Origin: Alphaproteobacteria bacterium
GTDB lineage: Bacteria; Pseudomonadota; Alphaproteobacteria; M2410
Direction: 5' to 3'
DNA length: 54,626 bases
Assembly: GCA_030614785.1 (NCBI GenBank)
Contig: JAUWTJ010000020.1
Span: 1 to 54,626 of the forward strand
In this document: one piece after another, positions 42,283-51,592 of the stretch
Position numbering within the stretch: the first letter of the stretch is position 1
Layout: every line of letters begins with the position of its first letter
The notes under the pieces: model-generated
Database searches by the model: none
What the model was told of the DNA's origin: nothing
The model's input: only the letters and a program-made list of their open reading frames with translations
Translations under genes and position numbers: made by a program

Positions 42283-43601
42283 TTCCCCGGCTCCCTGGCT
42301 GTCGCTTCGGCGATCATTCGGCGCTTTGTCTGCTTGTCCTCCTGAGGGGTCAACAGCATGCCTTTTACCGCAAAGGTCAGGTCAGACGTTACGATTTGAT
42401 CACCAGCGTTGATGCCCTTTTTCAACACGGCATACCCCTTCTGGGAAAACTTGATCTCGACCTTACGAATCTCCAACCGTGAATCAGCATTAATCATATA
42501 GATCGTGCCCTGATGGATCGCACTTAACGGCACGACGATCTGATCCTTAACGGGGGCGGCGGTGAGTTCAACTTCCACGAAGGTATTCCGGTACAGTGGA
42601 GGGCGTTCCCCTGGCCTCGCCACTTCGAGCGGTCGGTCCACCGCAACGACAACGCCCAGGCTTTGGGTTTTGACGTCTATGGTTCCGGTAACGCGACTGA
42701 CGCGCGCTGGCCACTCGACCGTATGCGTTGCCGTGCGAAGACGCACGACAGCCTTAAGGGCCAGTGCACCCTGACGCACGCCTGCTTCACTTCCTTTGCC
42801 TGACACGCTGACTAGCGGGCGCAGGATGCCGATGGGGAATTGGGCTGTGACCTCGGCGACATCGAGCCCATCCGCCGAGAACAGGGGCTGCCCCCTATTG
42901 GCGTACTGGGCAAGGCCAATGTTAACAGTAGTAATACGAACATCGAACGGCGCGGTCTTATGTGTGCGTTCCAGGTCCAGATCCGCAGCGTCCCTTTGCG
43001 CAATACGAACCTGGTGTTCGGCGGTGGTCAGGTCGAGGGTGTTTCGCAGGTTGGTCGCCCGGGCCTGACCCGCAAGCATGGTGCGCTCTGAAGCCTCCAG
43101 CGCCGCCTTTGAGATCGTTCCCTTCTGAGCCAGCTCTTTTTTCCGCTCATACTCCGAGCGCAGAAGCTCACTTTCCTTCCTGGCGATCGCCAGGCCGTCG
43201 CGAGCGGTCTTGATCTTCAGGTCGGCGGCACGTAATTGGGCATCGGCTTCAGCCAATGCCAGCCGATAGTTGGAATCATCCAATTGCAACAACCCGGTTC
43301 CCGCCACAACGACCTGGCCGTCTCTCAGTTCGTCAGCAATCCAGATCACTTGACCGGCTACCTCGGCCACGGCGTCCCATGTTCGTGCCGGTGCGACCTG
43401 TCCATACCCGACAACACCGGGGACCACATCGATCAGGGAGACCTTGATTGCGCGAACCTTGACGGGGCGTTCCGCCGTCTCCACCTTCTGCGGGCCGCTT
43501 TTCATTATCGGCGCAATGACGACGACTGCGACGCCGATCAAGATCGGCAGGATCAGCCAAATAAAGGGTTTCCATCTGGTCGAGAGTAAAATCTTTTCCA
43601 T
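42279..43601 (-). CDS. RND periplasmic adaptor (HlyD/AcrA family), system 1
   Basis: A 440-residue membrane-fusion protein with an N-terminal anchor (FIWLILPILIGVAVVVIAPI). Next come lipoyl half-sequences (WDAVAEVAGQVIWIADELRD and DLERTHKTAPFDVRITTVN), a long coiled-coil hairpin and the beta-barrel (FVEVELTAAP). It is coupled to the permease by ATGA. It is longer than typical AcrA (about 380-400), mostly in the C-terminal part. The promoter lies in the region shared with the DsbA-family remnant. Confidence 0.9.
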   Translation of the reverse strand: MEKILLSTRWKPFIWLILPILIGVAVVVIAPIMKSGPQKVETAERPVKVRAIKVSLIDVVPGVVGYGQVAPARTWDAVAEVAGQVIWIADELRDGQVVVAGTGLLQLDDSNYRLALAEADAQLRAADLKIKTARDGLAIARKESELLRSEYERKKELAQKGTISKAALEASERTMLAGQARATNLRNTLDLTTAEHQVRIAQRDAADLDLERTHKTAPFDVRITTVNIGLAQYANRGQPLFSADGLDVAEVTAQFPIGILRPLVSVSGKGSEAGVRQGALALKAVVRLRTATHTVEWPARVSRVTGTIDVKTQSLGVVVAVDRPLEVARPGERPPLYRNTFVEVELTAAPVKDQIVVPLSAIHQGTIYMINADSRLEIRKVEIKFSQKGYAVLKKGINAGDQIVTSDLTFAVKGMLLTPQEDKQTKRRMIAEATAREPGN

Positions 43602-43741
43602 GAACCGATTCCGCTTGTTCCCACACCATCACTTGTAAAGATGATGTGGTTTTTTTTATCGATACGCAACAACATCTTTCGCGAAGTCCGGCACACTTCC
43701 TGATAAGGCAACCTCCCCCTGGTGACTGGCAAGAACTTCAT

Positions 43742-43957
43742 CCGGACGTGATCCGCATACCTTTCAAAGCCGCCAGGATCCTTCCAGCCCCCGTTGAACC
43801 TGGTCTCAGGGTCACCAAAAGAAGAAATAGACCGGGCCTTGATGCTGACTTTGTCGCTGAACTGTTTTTTGAGTTCAACAATACGGCGTTCAGCGATATA
43901 GACCCAGCCACACAGAATGCCGGAAAAGCACGTAAATTGAAAAGGGGTCGAGGACAT
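43742..43957 (-). pseudogene. 5' remnant of a DsbA-family thioredoxin-fold gene
   Basis: From ATG 43957, 72 codons match the start of DsbA-family proteins: TCFSGILCGWVYIAERRIVE has the strand and the active-site-like helix start (C-x-W), then VSIKARSISSFGDPET and GGWKDPGGFERYADHV. After 43742 the similarity stops and the frame continues in unrelated sequence. A complete gene would be near 200 residues. Its position between two divergent RND operons suggests a deletion during their acquisition. Confidence 0.65.
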
Positions 43958-44197
43958 CAGATTTTTCTCTATTTTCGCGGCATCTCCGGCGCAGGACGCA
44001 GGTGAGACTAAATCAAAACCGGGCCACTGGAAATCTGGTGAGGCTTTTCATCACAGCCAACCAACTCACCTTCGGTTAGTGAGGCACAATCTGACAGGGC
44101 GCCCATATAGAAGTGCACAATTGCCTTTACCAGGGAACGTTTATTGATATGTTGTTCGCCATTCGCGGGCTTTGATTCAATCAACAGGGAGGAGCAT

Positions 44198-45223
44198 ATG
44201 TTCCACAGAGTCATCTGGACCTTGATAGCCGGCTTTGGAGCCTTGTTCCTGCAGCTTCTGTTGACAGAAAACTCTCGAGCGCAAGAAACTGTGCAGCCGC
44301 AGCGGATTGCAGTACGAATTGACGAAACCCCCATCCAGGATCTCAAAGCCGTCTATGCGACGGTCGAAAGCACTGATGTAGTCACAGCACGCGCGCGCAT
44401 TGGCGGTACTGTATTCGCACTAAGTGCAGATGAAGGTGATTTCGTTGAGGCAGGAAGTACAATAGCGACCGTCGTTGATGACCGGCTTGCCCCACAGGTT
44501 CGGGCACTGGACGCCCGGGTTACCGCTCTTGGGGCGGAGGTCCGACAGGCACAAACAGATCTTGAGCGTGCTCGTCAACTTCTCGAAAGAGGCGTGACGA
44601 CACAGGCCAGGCTGGAAGCAGCGGAAACCCGGTTTCAGGTTGCCCAGGGCCAACTCGACTCTGTCAAACAGGAACGCAGCGTTCTGATCCAGCAGCAACG
44701 TGAGGGTGAAGTGCTGGCACCGACCAGCGGGACGATTCTCGATGTAAAAGTTACAGCGGGTACCGTCGTTTTTGCCGGGGAACCGGTTGCGGAGATTGCA
44801 TCAGAAGATTATGTCCTTCGCATTCGCTTGCCCGAACGTCATGCCCGCCATTTAAAGAAAGGCGACGAGGTCAGTGTTGACAAATCGGTTCTGGGCAGAG
44901 AACTCGCCGCAACAGGGACAATACATCAGGTTTATCCGCGCATTATAGATGGTCGGGTTATTGCCGATGCGAAAGTTGATGGTCTCGGTGCATTCTTTGT
45001 CGGAGAGCGCATTCGTGTATGGGTTTCGGCGGGCGAGCGGCAAGCCATCTTGCTGCCTGTGGAGTTTATTCAAACCCGATTTGGTGTCGACTTCGTTACA
45101 TTGTCATTTGATGAAGGCCGAACAGAGCGGGAAGTTATTATCCAGCGCGGACGTGGTCATGAGGGGAACACGGTCGAAATTCTCTCAGGCCTCGCTGAGG
45201 GGGACATTGTGGTTACGCCATGA
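44198..45223 (+). CDS. RND periplasmic adaptor, system 2
   Basis: A 341-residue membrane-fusion protein. The signal peptide (VIWTLIAGFGALFLQLLL...SRA) is followed by lipoyl-type halves (RARIGGTVFALSADEGDFVE and EVLAPTSGTILDVKVTAGTV), an alpha-hairpin (DLERARQLLERGVTTQARLE) and a barrel domain. Start 44198 follows GGGAGGAG; the upstream open frame is not used. It ends in the permease start (ATGA). Sequence is unlike the system 1 adaptor, so this is a separate system rather than a duplication. Confidence 0.9.
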   Translation: MFHRVIWTLIAGFGALFLQLLLTENSRAQETVQPQRIAVRIDETPIQDLKAVYATVESTDVVTARARIGGTVFALSADEGDFVEAGSTIATVVDDRLAPQVRALDARVTALGAEVRQAQTDLERARQLLERGVTTQARLEAAETRFQVAQGQLDSVKQERSVLIQQQREGEVLAPTSGTILDVKVTAGTVVFAGEPVAEIASEDYVLRIRLPERHARHLKKGDEVSVDKSVLGRELAATGTIHQVYPRIIDGRVIADAKVDGLGAFFVGERIRVWVSAGERQAILLPVEFIQTRFGVDFVTLSFDEGRTEREVIIQRGRGHEGNTVEILSGLAEGDIVVTP

Positions 45224-48200
45224 AACCAGGGATTTCCGGAAACTTAACAAAACGCTTCATAACGTCACCACTGACGCCGCTGATCCTTCTTGCCTCGCTC
45301 GTTATGGGCCTCGCGGCACTGGTTTCGATCCCGCGCGAAGAAGAGCCACAAATCAGTGTGCCGATGGTCGATATCTTCGTCCGTGCAGACGGTCTGCGCG
45401 CGCAAGATGCCGTCGAACTGGTGACCGAGCCCCTTGAAGCCATCGTCAAGGCGATTGACCAGGTCGAGCATGTCTACAGTCAAACCAGAGACGATACCGT
45501 GCTCATCACTGCACGGTTTCTGGTGGGAACAGATTCCGACGATGTTATCTTGCGTGTGCACGAAGAGATCCGGGCCAATTTTGACCAGATACCTGTCGGG
45601 ATCCCTGAACCGCTGATCGTTGGCCGGGGCATCAATGATGTGGCCATAGTAGTTGCAACATTGAGCCCCTCCCCCGAGATCGCCGAAAAATGGCACGACA
45701 GTGCTCTCTTCAATATTGTTGAAGAACTGCGCGCAGAGATTATGACGATCGATGATGTCGGGCTGACCTATATTGTCGGCGGCGGGCCTGATCAGATCCG
45801 TGTTGAGCCCGACCCCGAAAGGCTCTCGATTTACGGCATCACGCTGCAGCAGCTGGTTGGCAAAGTGAGGGATGCAAACAGATCCTTTGTTGCCGGCCGC
45901 GTCCGCGATCTGGACCGCAGCCTGCCGGTGGTTGCCGGGCAGACTCTGGAAGGCATCCCTGATATCGGGCTCTTGTTGCTGACGACACGGGATGGCAAGC
46001 CGGTTTATGTGCGCGATGTTGCCGATGTTGTTCTGGATGCCTCTCCCGGTGCAGCACGCGTGTGGAATTTTTCCCGAAGCGGCGATAACTGGTCGCGCAC
46101 ACCGGCAATTTCTCTGGCGATCGCAAAGCGTGAAGGCGCGAATGCCGTTGTCGTTGCCGAACAGGTTCTTGAGCACCTGGAACATCTCAAAGGCACGCTC
46201 ATCCCCGAAGGCGTTCAGATCTTCATAACACGCGACTATGGGGAAACGGCCGATGAAAAAGCCAACGAACTGCTATATCATCTGGCACTTGCAACGATAT
46301 CTATCGTCTTGCTTATTACTTTCGTTGTTGGCTGGCGCGAAGGAATTGTTGTCTTCATTGTTATCCCGACGACGATTCTGCTGACAATGTTTGCATCCAA
46401 CATGATGGGATACACCATCAATCGGGTGAGCCTCTTTGCGCTGATTTTTTCGATCGGGATCCTCGTTGATGACGCGATTGTAATGATCGAGAATATTGCG
46501 CGGCATTGGGCTATGAAGGACGGTCGTACAAAGGTCGCCGCAGCAATCGAGGCGGTTTCAGAAGTTGGAAACCCGACGGTCATCGCCACATTGACTGTCG
46601 TCACAGCGCTCCTGCCAATGCTGTTCGTCTCAGGACTGATGGGCCCTTATATGGCTCCCATTCCGGTCAATGCCTCCGTCGCCATGGTTATCTCCTTTTT
46701 TGTAGCAGTCATGATTGCTCCCTGGCTCATGCTCAAGCTTTCCCGAGATACTGCATCGGGTGAAATGCTCAATGACAGCCACAACGCCCATGAAGATGGC
46801 GGAGGCATTCTGGGCTCGCTATACAGACAAGTCGCTCGTCCGATTATCAGCTCTCGGAGGCGCTCCAGGATATTTCTTTTTGTTGTTGCCGGGGCAACTT
46901 TGGCCTCATTGCTCTTGATTGCAACCGGACTTGTCACCGTCAAGCTTCTGCCATTTGACAACAAGTCCGAGATACAAGTCGTCATTGACCTGCCGGAAGG
47001 GTCAAGCTCTGAAAGAACAGAGCGCGTACTGACACATGCCGCAGAGCTTCTGTATCCGATCAATGAAATCGTCTCCATACAGAGTCACAGCAATACTTCT
47101 GCCCCCTTTAATTTCAATGGTCTGGTGCGACACTACTTTCTGCGACAGTCGCCGGAGCTTGGAGATCTTCAGATCAACCTTCTGCCCAAAGGTGATCGAA
47201 AACGCACCTCACACAAAATAGCCCTGGAAATGCGGGAACGACTGTCGGGACTTGTAAAGCCCGACGGCACGGCCGTCAGTGTCGTCGAAGTCCCGCCCGG
47301 CCCCCCGGTTCTTGCAACCCTCCTTGCTGAGATTTACGGCCCTGATGCGGAAACCCGTCGCGCAGTCGCACGTGAAATAAGGAAGATCTTCGAAGGCGTC
47401 CCTTTCATCGTCGATGTCGATGACAGTATGGGCTCCCGGGCGCCACGACTTCATCTGGAGATCAATCAAGAGCACCTGGAATTTTTCGGTGTTGAGCAAC
47501 GCGATGTCTACGACACCCTGGCAATGCTTCTGAACGGCGTTCCGGTCGGCTATTCCCACAGAGGGGATGGACGAAATCCCATCGAAATTGCAGTCGAGCT
47601 GCCTGCCCGAGACCTCAGCTGGAGTGAACGGCTGGCGTCCACACCCGTCCCCTCCAATGCCCTGCCCGGAGACCGGCGGATTGCCGAGCTTGGGGACGTC
47701 CTCAGCATCAATGAAATTGAAGGCAGTCACGCGATCTACCGCCGCAACGGCAGATTTGCGGAGATGGTGACGGCTGAACTTGCAGGCCTTTATGAAGCCC
47801 CGATCTATGGCATGATGGAGGTGCAGCGCCTGATTGACGAGCATGACTGGGGAGCGCTTGAGCGTCCCTCCATTCGCCTCCATGGCCAACCGTCCGGCGA
47901 CAAGCACAATGTCCTCTTGTGGGATGGCGAGTGGGAGGTCACTTACGTTACTTTTCGCGACATGGGCAGCGCCTTTGCGCTGGCACTTCTGGGCATATAC
48001 TTCCTCGTTGTCGTCCAATTCGGTTCGTTCCGTGTGCCAATCGTCGTCCTCACACCCGTCCCACTTACGCTGATCGGTATCATGCTCGGTCACTGGATCT
48101 TTGGCGCCGCCTTTACGGCCACATCAATGATCGGCTTCATTGCTCTTGCCGGCATCATCGTGCGCAATTCCATACTTCTGGTTGACTTTATCCGGTCGCG

Positions 48201-48426
48201 GGAGGGAAGCGATGCGACACTTGAAAGCGTTCTCCTTGAGGCAGGTTCTATCCGCTTCAAACCGATCCTGCTAACCGCAGTAGCGGCGATGATCGGGGCC
48301 GGTGTCATTCTATTCGATCCAATCTTTCAGGGCCTTGCGATCTCTCTCCTGTTTGGGCTAGCAAGCTCGACATTACTTACGGTGCTGGTGATCCCGGCGA
48401 TCTATCGGGTGTTCAAAAGTGAATAA
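45220..48426 (+). CDS. RND efflux permease, system 2
   Basis: A 1068-residue RND-family transporter coupled to its adaptor. The N-terminus shows VSIPREEEPQISVPMVDIFV, typical of the HAE/heavy-metal-like branch. TM4 FSIGILVDDAIVMIENIARH carries the paired aspartates, and the second half repeats the fold (AGIIVRNSILLVDFIRSREG). It is more distant from system 1. Helix count and length are complete. Substrate unknown; no regulator or outer-membrane channel gene is linked. Confidence 0.94.
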   Translation: MKPGISGNLTKRFITSPLTPLILLASLVMGLAALVSIPREEEPQISVPMVDIFVRADGLRAQDAVELVTEPLEAIVKAIDQVEHVYSQTRDDTVLITARFLVGTDSDDVILRVHEEIRANFDQIPVGIPEPLIVGRGINDVAIVVATLSPSPEIAEKWHDSALFNIVEELRAEIMTIDDVGLTYIVGGGPDQIRVEPDPERLSIYGITLQQLVGKVRDANRSFVAGRVRDLDRSLPVVAGQTLEGIPDIGLLLLTTRDGKPVYVRDVADVVLDASPGAARVWNFSRSGDNWSRTPAISLAIAKREGANAVVVAEQVLEHLEHLKGTLIPEGVQIFITRDYGETADEKANELLYHLALATISIVLLITFVVGWREGIVVFIVIPTTILLTMFASNMMGYTINRVSLFALIFSIGILVDDAIVMIENIARHWAMKDGRTKVAAAIEAVSEVGNPTVIATLTVVTALLPMLFVSGLMGPYMAPIPVNASVAMVISFFVAVMIAPWLMLKLSRDTASGEMLNDSHNAHEDGGGILGSLYRQVARPIISSRRRSRIFLFVVAGATLASLLLIATGLVTVKLLPFDNKSEIQVVIDLPEGSSSERTERVLTHAAELLYPINEIVSIQSHSNTSAPFNFNGLVRHYFLRQSPELGDLQINLLPKGDRKRTSHKIALEMRERLSGLVKPDGTAVSVVEVPPGPPVLATLLAEIYGPDAETRRAVAREIRKIFEGVPFIVDVDDSMGSRAPRLHLEINQEHLEFFGVEQRDVYDTLAMLLNGVPVGYSHRGDGRNPIEIAVELPARDLSWSERLASTPVPSNALPGDRRIAELGDVLSINEIEGSHAIYRRNGRFAEMVTAELAGLYEAPIYGMMEVQRLIDEHDWGALERPSIRLHGQPSGDKHNVLLWDGEWEVTYVTFRDMGSAFALALLGIYFLVVVQFGSFRVPIVVLTPVPLTLIGIMLGHWIFGAAFTATSMIGFIALAGIIVRNSILLVDFIRSREGSDATLESVLLEAGSIRFKPILLTAVAAMIGAGVILFDPIFQGLAISLLFGLASSTLLTVLVIPAIYRVFKSE

Positions 48427-48635
48427 AGGGCAGAAGCTCGGTTTTCCGATGGAATGTCTTGATTGAGGCCTGTGGGCTGCAAATTTCAATTCTTCGTTCT
48501 TGGTGCACAAGACCGCTGAATCCGGGTTGTGCCCTGGCTCTTTCATCCCATATACATTAGGGTCTTCACCTCGGCGTTGCTGGTGCAAGGTGCGCCGGGG
48601 TTGGTCCGCACCCCCTCTTACAGGAGCTGACACCC

Positions 48636-49502
48636 ATGCGTGTTATTCAAATCCCGGTTGCCGATCGCCCAGAATGTGTTGCTGCACTCGGCATGGCTTT
48701 TTCGATTGCCAGGCAAACTGGCGCCGACGTGAAAGGTATTTATGTTCGTGCCCATCGCGGCATGGCAGTAAAGGTTCCTGTCAGCACCGACTGGCGCCAA
48801 ACCTGGGGCGAGACGGTTGACTGGATGTATGCAAGCGAGAAAGAGATGGTTGAACACTGTCGCTCGGCCGCAGCACTTTTTGAAGAGATCGCGACCGCCA
48901 ACGATTACAAACTGGCGCACAAACCCAGAAAGGATTTATCGCCGGTTGCAATTTGGCACGAGCGGGTTGGCACTCCAGACCATATCATGCCCATCATCGG
49001 CCCTACCGCAGATATGATGATTGTCTCACGTCCTGCGAAGAGAGGCGGCCAAAAAGCTAAAGTCTTCCTGATGCAGGCTTTGATGCACAGCCACCGCCCC
49101 GTCCTGGTCGTTCCGCAAAAGCCGGTGAAGTCTATCGGTCGGCATATCGCAATCGCGTGGAATAGAAGCGGCGAAGCGGCGCGCATTGTGCATGGCGCTC
49201 TTCCGCTTCTGAAGGTCGCCGACAAGGTCACCTTCGTTACTGTCGGGCCGCCGTCCGGGGCTGGCCCGAGCGCGTCCGAGATGGTCCAGTTCCTGCGCCA
49301 TCACGGTGTTGCCGCAGGCAAGCTGTCAGTGGCCAGGGGAAGTGCCGAGGAGGAACTCCCGAAGGCCTGCCACACCATTGGCGCAGACTTGCTGGCGATG
49401 GGCGCCTATAGCCGTAACCGGGTCTCCGAGGTGCTGTTCGGCGGGGTCACCCGGCATATGATGAGTGCCGCCGACATCCCTGTCTTGATGCTCCATAGCT
49501 GA
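48636..49502 (+). CDS. Universal stress protein with two UspA-type domains
   Basis: A 288-residue tandem Usp. The C-terminal half has the ATP-type motif region LLAMGAYSRNRVSEVLFGGVTRHMM (G-x2-G-x9-G-S/T-like), ending PVLMLHS. The N-terminal half is degenerate but folds similarly (IIGPTADMMIVSRPAKRG). CAGGAG precedes the start. Tandem Usps are induced by oxygen limitation and starvation in other proteobacteria, in line with the dodecin, Hsp20 and HPF genes. No clear FNR box was found in its 200-bp leader. Confidence 0.9.
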   Translation: MRVIQIPVADRPECVAALGMAFSIARQTGADVKGIYVRAHRGMAVKVPVSTDWRQTWGETVDWMYASEKEMVEHCRSAAALFEEIATANDYKLAHKPRKDLSPVAIWHERVGTPDHIMPIIGPTADMMIVSRPAKRGGQKAKVFLMQALMHSHRPVLVVPQKPVKSIGRHIAIAWNRSGEAARIVHGALPLLKVADKVTFVTVGPPSGAGPSASEMVQFLRHHGVAAGKLSVARGSAEEELPKACHTIGADLLAMGAYSRNRVSEVLFGGVTRHMMSAADIPVLMLHS

Positions 49503-49654
49503 ATTTGCTTTGGACGTCTGATCCAGGTCAATCTGAGCCTTTCGCAACGATGCCAAAAAGTCCGCTGCTGCAGGCGAGGCAGGCAAATCAAACCTTGAAG
49601 ACCGCTATACCTTTGTTGGCGGACGCAAATGAGGTGCCATCATAAATTCATGAA

Positions 49655-49668
49655 TTGATCGAAATCAA
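49655..49668. promoter_or_regulatory. FNR/FixK-type box (TTGATCGAAATCAA)
   Basis: A perfect TTGAT-N4-ATCAA site, centred about 72 nt before the ATG of the cytochrome c gene at 49734. This is the same distance as at the 8059 box, so low-oxygen activation is likely. Confidence 0.65.
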
Positions 49669-49733
49669 TGCTGAGGCTCCCACCAGGTAATAGAGGACAC
49701 ACAGTACACTCCCCCAATACCAAAGAGGATGAC

Positions 49734-50288
49734 ATGAGCTGGAAAGTCAAAATTGCATTCTGTGCCATGTTGATGATGGGGTTGCCAGTCATCGGCGGAG
49801 CCTCGGCGATAGCTGCCGATGACCGCACGCCGGTGACACTCCCCCCTGAAATCAAGGCTCGGTTTTTGGCCGAAATGCGGGGCCATATGGGCAACCTTGA
49901 CGACATCCTTTCTGCGCTGGCTGAAGGAAACTTTAATGAAGCCGCCGATGTCGCCGCCATCCACATGGATTTCGGCCACTCTGTGTGGGGAGGCATGATG
50001 GAAGAGGGCATGTCCGCCGATCAGGCCATACAGATGAAGGAAATGATGCGCAGCCAAGGAATGGGCATGGGACAAGGCCAGGGAATGGGTAAGGGCATGG
50101 GCCGCTTTATGCCGGAAGACTTCCGCGCCATGGGCGGATCCTTCCACGAAGCCGCCGCGGTCTTCGCTACTCGTGCCCGCGCCGCCGCGGCGCGGCCGAC
50201 GGTCAAGGACTATAGGGAAACGACCGAGGCGCTGCAGGAAGTGACCGCTGCCTGTCGAGGCTGCCATGAGGTGTTCCGGGTGGAGTGA
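49734..50288 (+). CDS. Cytochrome c (c'/c556-like) with Met/Gly-rich insert
   Basis: A 184-residue exported protein: signal peptide (FCAMLMMGLPVIGGASA), a helical body and one heme motif at the C-terminus, CRGCH at residues 174-178, followed by EVFR as in cytochrome c'/c556 proteins. Residues 87-135 are rich in methionine and glycine (GMMEEGM, QGMGMGQGQGMGKGMGRFM), which is not part of the usual fold and could bind copper(I) or form a flexible loop. ATG 49734 has AAGAGG upstream. An FNR-type box lies about 72 nt before the start. It ends shortly before insertion sequence B. Confidence 0.86.
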   Translation: MSWKVKIAFCAMLMMGLPVIGGASAIAADDRTPVTLPPEIKARFLAEMRGHMGNLDDILSALAEGNFNEAADVAAIHMDFGHSVWGGMMEEGMSADQAIQMKEMMRSQGMGMGQGQGMGKGMGRFMPEDFRAMGGSFHEAAAVFATRARAAAARPTVKDYRETTEALQEVTAACRGCHEVFRVE

Positions 50289-50382
50289 GGGCTGGACCTC
50301 CTTCGCCAGCACCGCTTCCAGCCCCGGGACCTGGAGACAAGACAAACTGTCAGCTTCGGACGCGGACGAGTGCGCCAGATCC

Positions 50383-51579
50383 TGTGGGGTGCGAATTACT
50401 AATCAAGCCGCTTCCGGTAGCTGATACAGGCCGTGGCAGTACGACTTCCAGCGACCGGTTTCCAATCTGACGACCTTTCGTGTTGTGTTTTCGCCTCTGG
50501 CATTCGGTGCTGCGCCATCAATACCTTGATGCGGACGGACTGAATTGTAGTATTCCTTGGATAACAGCAGTTTCCTCTCCAGATCGCTGGTAGCCCAGAA
50601 AGGAACCTGGTCCAGGTATTCCCGCCTAATTGTCCCGATCAGCCTCTCGACAAAGGGATGAGACATGGGAGCGTAAGGAATGGTCTTTACTTGTTCCACT
50701 TCGAGAATCCGGAGATTGGCATTCCACTGGCGATATCGAAACAGCGGGTCATTGTCTGAACTCAGATATTGAGGGCATTCGGATCCGCTGATGATGCTGT
50801 TGAGCATGGCGCACACGTCAGGTCCATCAGGCGCTCCTGCATTGACCGCAAAGCCAATAATCCTCCGGGTAAATTGATCCATGACGACCATTACCCAATG
50901 CGACTTGAGGATCAGCGATTCTCATCGGAAGAGATCTACGCTCCAGAGACTGTCCTTGCTGTGGCCCAGGAAAGTGAGCCAAGATGGACTATTGGATCCA
51001 GGCTCCGGTTTGTAGTTTTTAGCGAGCACGCGCCGTACCAGGTCCTTGTCGATCTCAGCATCGAAGATCAGGGTAATCTGATCGGCGATACGCTGGTACC
51101 CGATGTTCGGGTTCCTGTGTTTCATCTCGACGATCAAGGAAATCAGTTCCGCAGAAGGCCCTTTCGGCCCCGGCTTGCCGCGAGTTTTTGGAGTGAACAG
51201 AAGGCGGTACTTCCGTTTGACCAGTGCGCGATGGAAGCTGAGTACTGTAGATGGTTTCAGAACAATGGCTGATCGAAACAGCCGGTAAGGGCGCATCCAG
51301 ATTGCACACAGACCGACTATGACCCGGTCCATCGGCCGAAGGCTCGGAGCTCGTGCTCGCGAGCGATTAAGAACAACAAGCTGATGTTTTACGAGTAGAG
51401 ATTCAGCCACCACAGACCGCGCCCCGCCAGGTCCCAGCAGCCGGGCGATCGTCACAAGAAGGTGGATGAAAAGTATGGCAAGATCACGCATAACTGTCGC
51501 ATCGTAGTCAAACCTCAGTGTGTGACAAGACTATGAAATCACCCGGTTTCGTGCGACAAATAACAATTCGCACCTCACA
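50383..51579 (-). mobile_element. Insertion sequence B with the same terminal repeats as A, 1.2 kb
   Basis: The left end TGTGGGGTGCGAATTACTAA at 50383 and the inverted right end TGTGAGGTGCGAATTGTTAT (ending 51579) are related; the left end matches insertion sequence A over 19 nt. It holds one transposase interrupted by a stop codon. The right end has diverged. No target duplication was recognised. It lies between the cytochrome c gene and the Pro-rich gene. Confidence 0.78.
50403..51491 (-). pseudogene. Integrase-core (DDE) transposase interrupted by an in-frame TGA
   Basis: Two open segments (51491-50922 and 50891-50403) share one frame, separated by TGA at 50922-50924. The protein reads through as SLWSVDLFR, stop, ESLILKSHWVMVVMDQFTRR, where related transposases have Cys (DLFRCES), so TGC to TGA is likely. 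DDE positions are visible in LWSVDLFR, LSSDNDPLFRYR and ERLIGTIRREYLDQ. Full length about 362 residues. It is not close in sequence to the transposase of A despite shared ends. Confidence 0.87.
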
Positions 51580-51592
51580 CGTGTCATGCCGG

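Noticed and set aside
43646-44005. Plus-strand frame of 119 residues between the RND operons
   Set aside because: It runs opposite the DsbA-family remnant, which has recognisable similarity, and shows no ribosome site.
44172-44184. TTGATTCAATCAA upstream of the system 2 adaptor as an FNR box
   Set aside because: The arms are 3 bp apart rather than 4 and the site is only about 20 nt before the start codon.
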